From: Rhodothermales bacterium | GTDB taxonomy: Bacteria > Bacteroidota > Rhodothermia > Rhodothermales > JANQRZ01 | Direction: 5' to 3' | Assembly: GCA_039944855.1 (NCBI GenBank) | Contig: JBDUXZ010000037.1 | Coordinates: forward strand, 62,001-126,000 | Length of the DNA stretch: 64,000 nucleotides | Shown: one piece after another, positions 44,231 through 53,488 of the stretch | Layout of the letters: every line of letters begins with the position of its first letter | How positions within the stretch are numbered: the stretch's first letter is position 1 | Notes under the pieces: model-generated | Seen by the model: only the letters and a program-made list of their open reading frames with translations | Databases searched by the model: none | What the model was told of the DNA's origin: nothing | Made by a program: the position numbers and the translations under genes

Positions 44231-46084
44231 TCAGAGCCACACGCCGAGGAGGTTCCAGTACGCCAGCAGCGGCACGACGACGACCGCCGCGACCGCGACC
44301 GCGCTGTAGTGCAGCCGGCCCGCGACGGACCCGAGCCCGCGCCGCCACAGGATCACCGCCGCCGGCACCGCCGCGAGCCCGAGCACGGCGGCCACCGTCG
44401 GGAGTGCGAACGCCGCCTTGAGCGCGAGCGGGAACGGGTAGAAAATGCCCTGCGGCCCGAGCGCGACGAGCGACCCGGCGAGAATCGCCACGAACGCGAG
44501 GTGGAGCGCGCCCGCGAGCGCCACGAGGCCCCGCGCCCGCCGCAGCGCGAGCGGCCCGCGCCGACCGCGCGTACGGAACCGGCCCGCACCCCATGCCATG
44601 ACGGCGGAGGCGAAGAGCGCGAGGCAGCCCCCGAACAACGCCGCCTGCACCGGCAGCGTCTCGACCCAGCCGATCCGCTCGAACGACGCCGTGCTCGTGT
44701 GCAGGCGCACCGCGCGGCCCGACGCGTCGGTCTCGAAGAAGAACCGCGTCGGGTCCGGCCCCGGCCCGGCCCACACGCCCGTCTCGACCTCGCGCAGCGG
44801 CACCCGCTCGCCGCCCACCGCCAGCACGAGCGCCGAGTCCGCCGCCGCGACGCGGAGGTGGTACGGCATCATCGGCGAGAAGAGGGCGAGCTTGTCCGCG
44901 CTCCGGTGCGGGTGCCGCGCCAGCCGATACGTCCCTGCGAAGCCGTCGGCCACGTAGTCGGACAGGCTGCGTGCGGCGAGCGGGGCGGGCGGCAAATACC
45001 CGAGCACCTCGGCCACGAAGCGGTCTTCCACGGCGTCGAGGAACGCCGGCGCGTCGGCGTTCGCGGCGATGAAGAGACCGAGGCGGAGGTCCGGGACGAG
45101 GATGACCTGGGCGACCCAGCCGGGCCACCCGCCGCGGTGCCGGAGGCTCGGGTGCCCGGCGACGGTGCCGCGGAAGAACCCGTAGCCCATCCCCGCGAGC
45201 GCCGGGTGCGGCGTCCACTGCCGGGCGTGCATCGCGCGCCGCGTCGTGTCGGCGAGGAGCATGTCGGCGCCGCGCCCGCCGAGGTGGGCCGCCATAAACC
45301 GGGCCATGTCCGCGCCCGTCGTGTAGAGCGCGCCCGCCGGGGCGAAGGCGACGTAGTCCGGCGGCAGCGGCACGGCTCCGGCCGGCGTCCGCGCATAGCC
45401 CGTGGCGAGCGCGCCGCGCAGGTCGACGGGCGGCGGCTGCCGGAACGTCGAGCGCGTCATCCCGAGCGGGGCGAAGACGTGCTCCTCCGCGTAGCGCTCG
45501 AACGCCACGCCCGACACGCGCTCGACGAGCGCGCCGAGGAGGCCGTAGCCGTGGTTCGAGTAGCTGTGGAGCAGGCCCGGCGGATAGACCCGATCCGGCA
45601 GCGTCCGGCGGAGGTAGCCGACGAGCGGCGGCGGCTGACCCGGCGTGCCGGCAGCGAGCAGCCGCTCGTCGAAGCCGGCCGTGTGCGTGAGAAGGTCGTG
45701 CGGGGTGACGGGCTCGCCGAACGCCTCGGGCACGCGGACACCGCCGAGGGACGCGTTGACGTCGGCGCCGAGGTCGAGCGCGCCACGTTCCCACAACTGC
45801 ATCACCGCCGTCGCCGTGACGAGCTTCGAGACGGAGCCGACGCGAACGACGGTCTCCGACACGTCCATCGGCCGGCCCGCCGCCACGTCTGCCCACCCGT
45901 ATCCCCGCTGCACGACCACGGAGTCGCCGAGCACGACGACGAAGACCGCACCGGGCGCCCCCGCGCTGTCGACCACGTCCGGCACCGCCCCGTCGGCGAA
46001 CACACGGATCGCCTCGGGCGCCGGTTGCGGGTGCGCGGCCGGGGCAGCCAGAAAGAGGGTAAAGAGGAGGGCGAGATAGCGCAT
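44231..46084 (-). CDS. Serine hydrolase (class C beta-lactamase-like) with membrane tail
   Basis: 617-residue exported protein. After a signal peptide (MRYLALLFTLFLAAPAAHPQ) comes a beta-lactamase/DD-peptidase fold with SVSK (Ser84, Lys87), YSN and a HRGGWPGW motif in place of KTG. A lipocalin-like linker follows, then about four hydrophobic helices from residue 470 that anchor it in the inner membrane with the active site outside. Such proteins act as peptidases or esterases; antibiotic resistance is not implied. It ends the operon usp, DUF1611-like, APH/AAA kinase, hydrolase. Confidence 0.85.
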   Translation of the reverse strand: MRYLALLFTLFLAAPAAHPQPAPEAIRVFADGAVPDVVDSAGAPGAVFVVVLGDSVVVQRGYGWADVAAGRPMDVSETVVRVGSVSKLVTATAVMQLWERGALDLGADVNASLGGVRVPEAFGEPVTPHDLLTHTAGFDERLLAAGTPGQPPPLVGYLRRTLPDRVYPPGLLHSYSNHGYGLLGALVERVSGVAFERYAEEHVFAPLGMTRSTFRQPPPVDLRGALATGYARTPAGAVPLPPDYVAFAPAGALYTTGADMARFMAAHLGGRGADMLLADTTRRAMHARQWTPHPALAGMGYGFFRGTVAGHPSLRHRGGWPGWVAQVILVPDLRLGLFIAANADAPAFLDAVEDRFVAEVLGYLPPAPLAARSLSDYVADGFAGTYRLARHPHRSADKLALFSPMMPYHLRVAAADSALVLAVGGERVPLREVETGVWAGPGPDPTRFFFETDASGRAVRLHTSTASFERIGWVETLPVQAALFGGCLALFASAVMAWGAGRFRTRGRRGPLALRRARGLVALAGALHLAFVAILAGSLVALGPQGIFYPFPLALKAAFALPTVAAVLGLAAVPAAVILWRRGLGSVAGRLHYSAVAVAAVVVVPLLAYWNLLGVWL

Positions 46085-46122
46085 CGGACCACCGATGGCG
46101 GGCGGAGCCGAGCGGGCGGGCG

Positions 46123-47739
46123 TCAGTCGCTCCGTTCGGCGAGGGCAGTGAGGATCGCGCGCGTCGTCGCCTCCGGGTCCGAGGCCGCGTCGGCGCGGAC
46201 GTGCTCGGGGTCTTCGAGGGCGTCGGGCGGCTCGTAGCGGGCAGCGAGGAAGGCGAAGTCGGACGCGCGGGCGTCGGAGACGACGGTGCCGTCGGCGCGG
46301 GCGGCGAGGCGGTGGCGCAGTGCGCCGGCGGGCGCGGTGAGTTCGACGAGGCGGTGGCGGACGCCGGCAGCGGCGAGGTGGTGGCGCAGCGCGTCGCGAT
46401 GGCGGCGTGTGCCGAACGTGGCGTCGAGGACCGTGCTGAGGCCGTCGCTCGCGCGGCGGAGCGCGGTCTCGCAGAGCGCGTCGTACACGGCCTCGGTCCG
46501 GTCCGGGGCGTAGAGCGCGGCCCGCTCGGCCTCGCTCCCCCGGCGGAAGAGCGGGACTCCGGCCTGCGCCTTCCGCACCCGGTCCGACGACACGACCTCC
46601 CACCCGAGCGCCGCGCCGAGCGCCTCGGCCTGCGTCGTCTTCCCCGCCCCCACCGGCCCCATCACGGCGATCACGAGCGGCTCCGACCCGGCGACGGCGT
46701 ACGCCATCGCGAGCTGGAAATACCGCCGCGCGCGGGCTCGGCTCGCGGCGCGCTCGGCCTCGGGCACCTCCGACTCGCCGCTCCGCATCGCCTCCACTTT
46801 GCCCCGCACGTAGGCCCGGTAGCCCTTGTAAAAGTCGATCACGTCCCACAACTCGGGATCGTCCAGCGACGCCGCCATGCGGGCGACGACGTGGTGCGCG
46901 AGGTCCGGCCGGCCGTGCACGTCGAGGTCCATCGCGAGGAACGCGAGGTCGCTCGCGATGTCGACGCAGCGGAAGCGCTCGTTGAACTCGATGCAGTCGT
47001 AGACGCAGAGCGCGTCGCCGTCCGAAACGTCGTCGGGGCGGAGGTGGAGGTGTTCGAGCCGGAGGTCGCCGTGGCCGTCGACGACCCGGCCCTCGGCGCG
47101 GCGGCGGTGCAAGAGTCGGGCGTTCGCGGCGAAGAACCGATCCGTCGCCGAGCGGAGCGCGTCGAACGCCGGGCGCGCGATCAGATCGCCGACGAAGCGT
47201 TCGGTCTGCGCGACGTTCTCGTCGGTGCTGAGGCGGAGCCGCTCGGGCCACCCCCACGCGGCGGCCTCGGGCGACGGCGGCTGCCCGCGATAGAACGCCG
47301 CGAGCCGCTCCGTCACCCGGTCGAGGTCGGCCGTGGTGAGCGCGCCGCGCCGGAGCCGGGCGTCGAAGAACCCCGCCGGATCGAGCCGCCGCATCTTCAC
47401 CGCGACCTCGACGGGCTCGCCCTCCCCTTCGACGCACAGCGCGTCCCCGTCCCACGCGATCGGAACGACGCCTTCGTAGAGGCCCGGACAGAGCCGCTCG
47501 TTGAGCCGGACCTCCTCCTCGCAGAAATGCCGCCGCCGCGCGAGCGTCGAGAAGTCGAGGAAGCCGAAGTCGACGGGCTTTTTGACTTTGTACACGAACG
47601 GCGGGGCGAGGGCGACGACGGAGATGTGGGTCTGCACGATCTCGACGCGCTCGGGCCGGTGCGGGTACGCGGCCGGATCGGCGAGCGCGGCGAGCAGCGC
47701 GTGCGGCGTCGGAGGCGAGGGGGCGAGCGTCGGGGGCAT
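46123..47739 (-). CDS. Aminoglycoside-phosphotransferase-like and AAA kinase fusion
   Basis: 538-residue bifunctional kinase-like protein. The N-terminal half is an APH/choline-kinase fold: YKVKKPVDFGFLDFS strand with ATP lysine, DGHGDLRLEHLHL catalytic loop and CIEFNERFRCVDIASDLAFL metal-binding segment. The C-terminal half is a P-loop kinase (AAA_33): GPVGAGKTT, then SSDRVRKAQAG and a DATFG strand. Proteins of this architecture occur widely near usp genes and in DosR-like clusters; substrate unknown. It starts 11 bp after the DUF1611-like gene. Confidence 0.88.
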   Translation of the reverse strand: MPPTLAPSPPTPHALLAALADPAAYPHRPERVEIVQTHISVVALAPPFVYKVKKPVDFGFLDFSTLARRRHFCEEEVRLNERLCPGLYEGVVPIAWDGDALCVEGEGEPVEVAVKMRRLDPAGFFDARLRRGALTTADLDRVTERLAAFYRGQPPSPEAAAWGWPERLRLSTDENVAQTERFVGDLIARPAFDALRSATDRFFAANARLLHRRRAEGRVVDGHGDLRLEHLHLRPDDVSDGDALCVYDCIEFNERFRCVDIASDLAFLAMDLDVHGRPDLAHHVVARMAASLDDPELWDVIDFYKGYRAYVRGKVEAMRSGESEVPEAERAASRARARRYFQLAMAYAVAGSEPLVIAVMGPVGAGKTTQAEALGAALGWEVVSSDRVRKAQAGVPLFRRGSEAERAALYAPDRTEAVYDALCETALRRASDGLSTVLDATFGTRRHRDALRHHLAAAGVRHRLVELTAPAGALRHRLAARADGTVVSDARASDFAFLAARYEPPDALEDPEHVRADAASDPEATTRAILTALAERSD

Positions 47740-47750
47740 GGCGGCGGGGG

Positions 47751-48776
47751 CTACGGCACGGGCGCCGGCGGCGCGAGCGTACGGGCCAGGAGGGCGTCGA
47801 GCGCGGGGTACGAGGCCGGGTCGAGCATATTCAGCGCGGGCACATCCGTGAGGCGGGCGAGGAGATCGAGCCCGGCCTCGGTGTTCGTCGCGATGCCGCT
47901 GACGAGGTCGGGCGCGAACCCGAACGCGGCAATCGCGCCGACGACGGCGTAGGGATCGGACGCGCAGAGCACCGTGCAGCCGACGGCGTCGCGGACGGCG
48001 GCGGCGGCGGCGGCCCCGTTGTAGCGCTCCAGCGGCGACGAGCCGATCTCGACCACGGCCACGTCGGCGGGGTGCGCGGCCATCCGCGCGAGGAGTTGGG
48101 CGAGCGCGGCGCGGTACGCCTCGGCCGGGTGGACCGTCGAGGGCAGGCCAGCGTCGACGAAGTCGTAGATCCACTCCGCGCCGGCATCCGCCATCGCCTG
48201 AATGTCACGGTAGCGGCCGGCCCCGGTCAGCTTCGCGCCGAGCACGCGGTGGCCCGCCCGCACGAGGCGGCGGATGAGCACGCGCGCCGCCGTCGTCTTC
48301 CCCGACGACATCGACGTGCCGACGAGGAGCAGCGTCGGCGTCGTCCACGGCCGCGCGGGTACGGGCTCGACGAATCGCTCCATCGTCGCCTTCGTGCCGC
48401 CGATCAGGACGTGACCCTCGTACCGGACCGAGATGATGCCGCCGACGTAGGGCGAGCACGAGAGGACGGCGCCGAGCAGGCCCGCCGACGTGAGGAACTG
48501 CATCCGCCCGTCGGCCTCCACCGCCTCCCACGAGCCGGTGACTTCGAGCGTCGCGTAGCGGTGGCCGAGCGCGCCCACGACGAGGTCGCCGGGGAGCACG
48601 CCGCGCATCCGCCCGCCCACGAGTTCGAGGTGGGCCGTCACTGGCGCCGCCGTGACGCGCACGGCGACGAGGTCCCCCGTCGCCCACCGCTCGCGGCCGA
48701 GCACGGCGAGCGGGACGGCCCGGCCGTCGAGCGGGGCGTGGCGCGTGAGGGACGTCAGGATGGGTAGCTCGGTCAT
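47751..48776 (-). CDS. P-loop NTPase, DUF1611-like
   Basis: 341-residue protein. The N-terminal third is a beta-rich domain (LVAVRVTAAPVTAHLELVGG). From residue about 150 comes a P-loop, LLVGTSMSSGKTTAARVL, followed by GAKLTGAGRYRDIQAMADAG, a YDFVDAGLPST loop and a VVEIGSSPLERYNG strand. This layout matches the DUF1611 NAD-dependent epimerase/dehydratase-like ATPases and is distantly like MobB or dethiobiotin synthetase. It follows the usp gene by 43 bp. Substrate unknown. Confidence 0.7.
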   Translation of the reverse strand: MTELPILTSLTRHAPLDGRAVPLAVLGRERWATGDLVAVRVTAAPVTAHLELVGGRMRGVLPGDLVVGALGHRYATLEVTGSWEAVEADGRMQFLTSAGLLGAVLSCSPYVGGIISVRYEGHVLIGGTKATMERFVEPVPARPWTTPTLLLVGTSMSSGKTTAARVLIRRLVRAGHRVLGAKLTGAGRYRDIQAMADAGAEWIYDFVDAGLPSTVHPAEAYRAALAQLLARMAAHPADVAVVEIGSSPLERYNGAAAAAAVRDAVGCTVLCASDPYAVVGAIAAFGFAPDLVSGIATNTEAGLDLLARLTDVPALNMLDPASYPALDALLARTLAPPAPVP

Positions 48777-48819
48777 GGCCGATGGCCTGCTGCGCGGCGA
48801 GGGATCGGTCCGGGCGGGG

Positions 48820-49788
48820 TCAGAGCGCTAGGAGGGAGCGCAGGCCGGGCGCCTCGTCACCGGGTTCGGTATCGGGTTCGGTGCCCGACGTCTCGCGTCC
48901 GGCCTGCACGGCAGCGCGGGCGGCGGTGCGGGCGGCGGGCGTCTTCACGGTGAGCACGGGGCACGGCGCGGTGCGGACCACGGCCTCGGCGATGCTCCCC
49001 ATCACGAGGTGCTCGAAGCCGCGCAGCCCCTTCGTTCCGAGGACGATCAGACCCGACCGCAGCCGCTCGGCCGTCTCGCCGATGACGCGGGACGGGAAGC
49101 CCGGCACGACCTCCACCGTCCCGAGGCGCTCGGGCTCGCCTCCCGCCTCGGTGTAGAGCTCGCGCAGGGAATCGCCGAGACTGCGCACCAGCCCCGGCTC
49201 CACTTGGTACACGGGCTGAAGCGTGTAGCCGCCACCGACGGGCCGGAACGGCTCCTCGACGACGTGGAGGAGGTCGACGTGGGCGTCGAACGCATCGGCG
49301 AGGCGGAGCGCCTGCCGGAGCGCCTCGTCTGCGGTGTCGGAGAAGTCGACGGCGACGAGGATCGCGCCGCCGTGGAGCGCCGGGAGCGCCGCGTCGTCGG
49401 TGCCAGGCCGGACGGTGAGCACGGGGCACGGGGCGAGCTGGACGACCTCGCGGGCCGTGCTGCCGAGGAGGAGGCGAGAGAGCCCCCGCCGCCCGTGCGT
49501 CCCCATCGCAATGAGGCCCACGTCGTGGCTCTCGGCATAGCGGAGGATGGCGGCGGCCGGCGCGATGTCGCGCGTCAGCACCGTCTCGATGGGGACCGGC
49601 GCCTCCTCGCCGAGGTCGGCGAGGCGCTGGCGGACGTTCGCGCCGTGATGGACGCTGCCGAAGAGGGAGTCCACGTAGAGCAGATGGAGCGCGTCGGCGT
49701 GGCGGGCGAGTTCGAAGGCGAGCGGACGGGCGGCCTCAGCGCAGGCCGAGAAGTCCGTCGGATAGAGGACTGTGTGGAAGATCGACAT
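48820..49788 (-). CDS. Universal stress protein, tandem UspA domains
   Basis: 322 residues, opening MSIFHTVLYPTDFSACAEAA. Both ATP motifs are intact (GTHGRRG...LGS and GTKGLRG...MGS). A C-terminal tail of about 30 residues (RETSGTEPDTEPGDE) is acidic and probably disordered. First gene of the four-gene operon that continues with the DUF1611-like NTPase. The 232-bp gap upstream holds a double hairpin (49833-49918) and no gene. Confidence 0.92.
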   Translation of the reverse strand: MSIFHTVLYPTDFSACAEAARPLAFELARHADALHLLYVDSLFGSVHHGANVRQRLADLGEEAPVPIETVLTRDIAPAAAILRYAESHDVGLIAMGTHGRRGLSRLLLGSTAREVVQLAPCPVLTVRPGTDDAALPALHGGAILVAVDFSDTADEALRQALRLADAFDAHVDLLHVVEEPFRPVGGGYTLQPVYQVEPGLVRSLGDSLRELYTEAGGEPERLGTVEVVPGFPSRVIGETAERLRSGLIVLGTKGLRGFEHLVMGSIAEAVVRTAPCPVLTVKTPAARTAARAAVQAGRETSGTEPDTEPGDEAPGLRSLLAL

Positions 49789-49832
49789 GGCAGCGGGGGT
49801 TTAGAGGCGGTCTATGAAGTCGAGAAGCGGTC

Positions 49833-49918
49833 CCCCTCCTGGACAGGAGGGGCTAGGGGTGGTCGATTCGGACGACGGAAGCGTTCCTCGTCTACCCCCT
49901 CCCCCTGTCCAGGGGGAG
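49833..49918. repeat. Paired REP-like hairpins
   Basis: Two palindromes with 9-bp arms, CCCCTCCTG-GA-CAGGAGGGG (49833-49852) and CTCCCCCTG-TC-CAGGGGGAG (49899-49918), about 46 bp apart. They are near-copies of each other. The layout resembles bacterial REP/BIME units, which are often dispersed through a genome. Only one instance is visible here. Confidence 0.45.
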
Positions 49919-50020
49919 GACTTCCCAAAGGGCACCTGGGCATCTTCATAAACACACTCTCAGAGGCGGAGGGGGTCGGCGTGCGCGCCGCTCGGCATCG
50001 GGCGGCTCGGCCGCGGGCGG

Positions 50021-50344
50021 CTAGCGGAGTTCGATGATCTCCCGCGTCCCGTCGCGGCGCACCACCTCGAAGCGGTCGAGGTGCTCGCCGTCCTCGTCGA
50101 CGTAGATCGCCTCCGGGTGCCCGATCAAGTGATCGAGGCCGGGGACGGTCACTTCGAGGAGGTCGTCTTTGGCGTCGTAGGTGAGGCCCTGGAGCGGGAG
50201 CCAGCTCGTCTGGGGCTGGGCGCCGTCGTCCGCGGAGAAGATGCGGATCTCGGCGTAGTCGATGCGGCCGGTGTCGGACTTCACGCTGGAGAAGGCGTCG
50301 AAGTACGAGCTCCAGTCGGCGCGGGGCAGCGTTCGGATAGCCAT
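50021..50344 (-). CDS. DUF5335-like small protein
   Basis: 107-residue soluble protein (MAIRTLPRADWSSYFDAFSS at the N-terminus) with a beta-rich core (AEIRIFSADD, GLTYDAKDDLLEVTVP, HLIGHPEAIYVDEDGEHL) ending in EIIELR. It resembles the DUF5335 family, usually found next to usp or Hsp20-like genes. Function unknown. It is the last gene after the usp, flavin reductase and M20 peptidase genes, with a 138-bp gap. Confidence 0.65.
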   Translation of the reverse strand: MAIRTLPRADWSSYFDAFSSVKSDTGRIDYAEIRIFSADDGAQPQTSWLPLQGLTYDAKDDLLEVTVPGLDHLIGHPEAIYVDEDGEHLDRFEVVRRDGTREIIELR

Positions 50345-50482
50345 GGCAGCGTCTGGAAAGAGTCGGGAGGAACGGAGGGCGGGGTAGCCTACGAGAAGGT
50401 CCCCATTCCAGCGCGGCGCGTTCGCCAGACGGATGCGCCCGCCGCTGCCGGGGCAGCACCGATCCGGGTACGGGGCCGGACC

Positions 50483-51727
50483 CTACTTCGACTCGTCGCC
50501 GCCCGTCGAAGCGAGCGCCGCGCCGTCCAGCGGGGCGAGGAGGAGGAGTGCGAGGAGCGCGGCCCGCTCCCCCATCCGCTCCACCTCGACGTATTCGTGC
50601 GCCGCGTGCGCCCCGTCGCCCACGGCACCGAGGCCGTCGAGCGTCGCCGTGAACTGGCTCGTCGTGTTGCCGTCGGAGCCGCCGCCGGCCGTGCCCTCGG
50701 CGAGGTCGAGCCCGAGGAGGCGGGCCGCCTCCCGCGCCTGCTTCCAGAGCCGCCGGTTGCGCGACGTCGGTTCGAGCGGCGGCCGGACGATCGCGCCGGT
50801 GATCTCGACCGACGCCCCCGGCGTCACGGCGTCGATGCCGAAGATGGCGCGCTCGATGCGCCGCGCGTGATCGTGCGAAGGCACGCGAACATCGACCACG
50901 GCCCGCGCCTCGGGCGCGACGACGTTCGCCCGCTGCCCGCCCTCGATCATCCCGACGTTCACCGTCACCCCGGCGTCGAGGTCGGTGAGGGCGTGGAGTT
51001 GCTGCACGACGTGCGACAGTTCGAGGATCGCGCTCGCCCCCTCGCCCGGCGCGAGCCCGGCGTGCGCCGCCCGCCCGCGCACGACGACGTCGAACTTGCC
51101 GATCCCCTTCCGCGCCGTCTTCAACCGGCCCTCCGGCCCCAGCGCCGGCTCCAGCACGAACGCCCGCGCCGCCGCCCGCGCCAGCCGCGCGATCCACCGC
51201 CCGGACTCGCGGCTGCCGATCTCCTCGTCGGTGTTGACGAACACGACGGGCGCGGCGGGCGGAGCGAGCTCGAGCACGCGGAGCGCATTGAGCGCGGCGA
51301 GGAGTTGGACGAGGCCCGCCTTCATGTCGTACACGCCGGGGCCGCGCGCCCGGCCGTCGCGCACGGCGAATGGCATCGTGGCGAGCGTGCCGACCGGCCA
51401 GACGGTGTCGGCGTGGCCGAGGAGGAGTTGGACGGGCGCGCCGCGCTCGCGCCGCTCGGGCCGGGCGTAGAGATGCCCGCCCGTCGCCCGCCCCGGCACG
51501 ATGCGCGTCGCGTAGCCGAGGCGGTGCAGCTCATCGGCGAGCAGGCGGAGCACGGCCCGCTGCGTCTCCGGCTCTGTCGACGGCGACTCCGCCTCGACGA
51601 GCGCGCGGAGGAGGTCGAGCATGGCTGACTGCCGCCCGCGCATGAACGCGAGCACGACCTCGGCCACGGCCGGCGTGACCACGGCCGAAGGCGGAACGAT
51701 CGAGGGCGGCGCGGACGGAGCGGTCAT
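50483..51727 (-). CDS. M20-family metallopeptidase (glutamate carboxypeptidase-like)
   Basis: 414-residue cytoplasmic zinc exopeptidase. Metal and catalytic motifs are intact: GHADTVWP (His and catalytic Asp), YDMKAG (bridging Asp), NTDEEIGS (catalytic Glu and zinc Glu), then a C-terminal DGAHAAHEYV supplying the last His. The dimerisation lid (VRGRAAHAGLAPGEGASAI) is typical of the CPG2/ArgE branch. The ATG at 51727 overlaps the flavin reductase stop in an ATGA. Substrate could be an N-acyl amino acid or small peptide. Confidence 0.88.
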   Translation of the reverse strand: MTAPSAPPSIVPPSAVVTPAVAEVVLAFMRGRQSAMLDLLRALVEAESPSTEPETQRAVLRLLADELHRLGYATRIVPGRATGGHLYARPERRERGAPVQLLLGHADTVWPVGTLATMPFAVRDGRARGPGVYDMKAGLVQLLAALNALRVLELAPPAAPVVFVNTDEEIGSRESGRWIARLARAAARAFVLEPALGPEGRLKTARKGIGKFDVVVRGRAAHAGLAPGEGASAILELSHVVQQLHALTDLDAGVTVNVGMIEGGQRANVVAPEARAVVDVRVPSHDHARRIERAIFGIDAVTPGASVEITGAIVRPPLEPTSRNRRLWKQAREAARLLGLDLAEGTAGGGSDGNTTSQFTATLDGLGAVGDGAHAAHEYVEVERMGERAALLALLLLAPLDGAALASTGGDESK

Positions 51728-52344
51728 CGCGAGAACCCGGTCGGGAACGGGAAGGCGTGCGTCTCGGCGACCTCTGCGTAGCGGCCGGGGTGGAGGTACG
51801 CGAGGAGCGGGTCGGCGGCGAGCCGCTCGGCGTCGCTGCCGTCGGAGAGGCGGACGGCCTCGGGCGCGGCGTACGCCGCCACGACGCGCCCGGCGATGAG
51901 GCTGTTCACCCCGAACCCGTCCACGACGCGGTCCAGCTCGCATTCGAGGAAGAGGTAGCCGTCGGCGAGGAACCGGCCGCGCACGACGCGGGCGGGCGCC
52001 GTCGGGAGCGTCTGCAGCGCGGGCTTGGCGCCGGGCCCGTCGGCGCCGTCCGTGCGGGGCGCGGCGGCGAGGGCGGCGAGGACGACCTGCTCGGGCCGGA
52101 CGTAGGTCACGGTGAAGGCCCCCTCGCGCTTCGCGTTGCGGTATGTCGCGTGGCGCGGCGTGCAGACGAAGCCGAAGTACGGGCCCCACCCCAGCGGCAC
52201 GGCCATGTGCTTCGGCGCGAGGTCGTAGCCGCCGCCCACCTCCTCCGTCCCCACGACGACGAGCGGGGCGACGACGAAGACGCGCTCCCAGAGCGCCGTC
52301 TCCGGGTCGAGGGCAACGAGAGGGCGAGCGGTCGGGTCGGCCAT
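51724..52344 (-). CDS. Flavin reductase-like FMN-binding protein
   Basis: 206-residue protein of the flavin reductase/FMN-binding split barrel family. Typical pieces are an opening that places APLVVVGTEE, then YDLAPKHMAVPLGWGPYFGFVC, HATYRNAKREGAFTVTYV and FLECELDRVVDGFG. It probably reduces or carries FMN with NAD(P)H. The ATG at 52344 is used; a GTG at 52356 within a tandem repeat would add four residues. It is 51 bp after a usp gene and coupled to the M20 peptidase gene. Confidence 0.82.
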   Translation of the reverse strand: MADPTARPLVALDPETALWERVFVVAPLVVVGTEEVGGGYDLAPKHMAVPLGWGPYFGFVCTPRHATYRNAKREGAFTVTYVRPEQVVLAALAAAPRTDGADGPGAKPALQTLPTAPARVVRGRFLADGYLFLECELDRVVDGFGVNSLIAGRVVAAYAAPEAVRLSDGSDAERLAADPLLAYLHPGRYAEVAETHAFPFPTGFSR

Positions 52345-52350
52345 CGGTCG

Positions 52351-52392
52351 CGTCACGGTTGGAGCGTCACAGTTGGAGCGTCACGGTTGGAG
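52351..52392. repeat. Three tandem 14-bp repeats
   Basis: CGTCACRGTTGGAG repeated three times without gaps; the middle copy has A instead of G at position 7. It fills the space between the usp stop and the flavin reductase start. It could be slippage or a leader element tuning translation. Confidence 0.7.
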
Positions 52393-52395
52393 AAG

Positions 52396-53352
52396 TCAGT
52401 CGTCGTCCTCGATGGGGAGGACGAGGACGGCGCAGGGGGCGAGGCGGCAGACGCGCTCGGTCACGCTCCCGAGGAGCAGGCGCTCGACGCCGTGGAGCCC
52501 GCGCTTCGCCATCACGATGGCGTCGGCGCCCCGCGTGCGGGCGGCCTCCACGATGGCCTCGGCCGCGCGCCCCTCGACGAGGTGGTAGCCGATCCGCGAC
52601 AGCACGCGGCTGCCGCCCTCCACCGGCTCGTCCGCCCGCACGCCGTCGGCCAGCGTCCCGACGAGCGCGGGCTCCTCGGTCAGGGCTTCGAGCCGATGCG
52701 TGGCCGCGGCGCGGATCTCGGGGAACAGGTCGGCCGCGACCTCCGCCCCCGTGATCGCCTCGACGAAGCGGGCGGGCTCGAGCGCGTGGAGGAGGTCGAG
52801 CCCGGCGCCGTAGAGCGCGGCGAGCCCGGCGGCCACGGAGAGCGCCCACCGCGACGGGTCCGAGAAGTCCGTCGGCGCGACGACGAGCCGGAGCGGCTTC
52901 TGCCCCGACACCGACTCGGGCACGATCAGCACCGGGACCTCCGTGTGGCGCAGCACCTCGCCGGCCACGCTGCCGAGGAAGAACCGGCGGAGCCCGCGCC
53001 GCCCGTGCGTCCCCATCACGACGAGGTCGCACCCCTCCCGCTGTGCGTAGTCGAGGACGACGTAGGCCGGCGCCCCCTTCGAGATCACCCGCTTGGCATG
53101 GAGGTCCGTGCGGTCCACCCAGTCGAAGCGGGTCGTCAGCGCCGCGTCGGCCTCGTCGAAGAGGCGGCGGTAGAAGGCGCGGTCGTCCTGGGAGAGGTCG
53201 TCGAAGGCGGTCTCGGGGCTCACGCCGGGGACGACGTGGAGGACGTGGAGCTCGGCGCCGGTGCGCGAGGCGAGGTCGGCAGCGCGGCGGAGCGCGGCGT
53301 CCGAGGCTCCGGAGAAGTCGACGGGGACGAGGATGCGGGTCGGGGCGAACAT
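52396..53352 (-). CDS. Universal stress protein, tandem UspA domains
   Basis: 318 residues, starting MFAPTRILVPVDFSGASDAA. The first domain has GTHGRRG...LGS; the second has the variant AKRGLHG...LGS with Ala-Lys before the first glycine. First gene of the transcript that continues through flavin reductase, M20 peptidase and DUF5335-like genes. A CTTGGTACG element, related to the GGTACC dyads, lies about 40 bp upstream. Confidence 0.92.
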   Translation of the reverse strand: MFAPTRILVPVDFSGASDAALRRAADLASRTGAELHVLHVVPGVSPETAFDDLSQDDRAFYRRLFDEADAALTTRFDWVDRTDLHAKRVISKGAPAYVVLDYAQREGCDLVVMGTHGRRGLRRFFLGSVAGEVLRHTEVPVLIVPESVSGQKPLRLVVAPTDFSDPSRWALSVAAGLAALYGAGLDLLHALEPARFVEAITGAEVAADLFPEIRAAATHRLEALTEEPALVGTLADGVRADEPVEGGSRVLSRIGYHLVEGRAAEAIVEAARTRGADAIVMAKRGLHGVERLLLGSVTERVCRLAPCAVLVLPIEDDD

Positions 53353-53488
53353 GGCGGCGGGGGGCGGGAGGCGAAGGCGGGAGCGTTGTCTCTTGGTACG
53401 CCACGCCGTCGCGCGCTGCTGTGCGCCGCCACCTCGGAAGCGGGCGGGCGAGAGCCCCGAACGTGTGCCGGGCCGTTCCCTACGCCGG

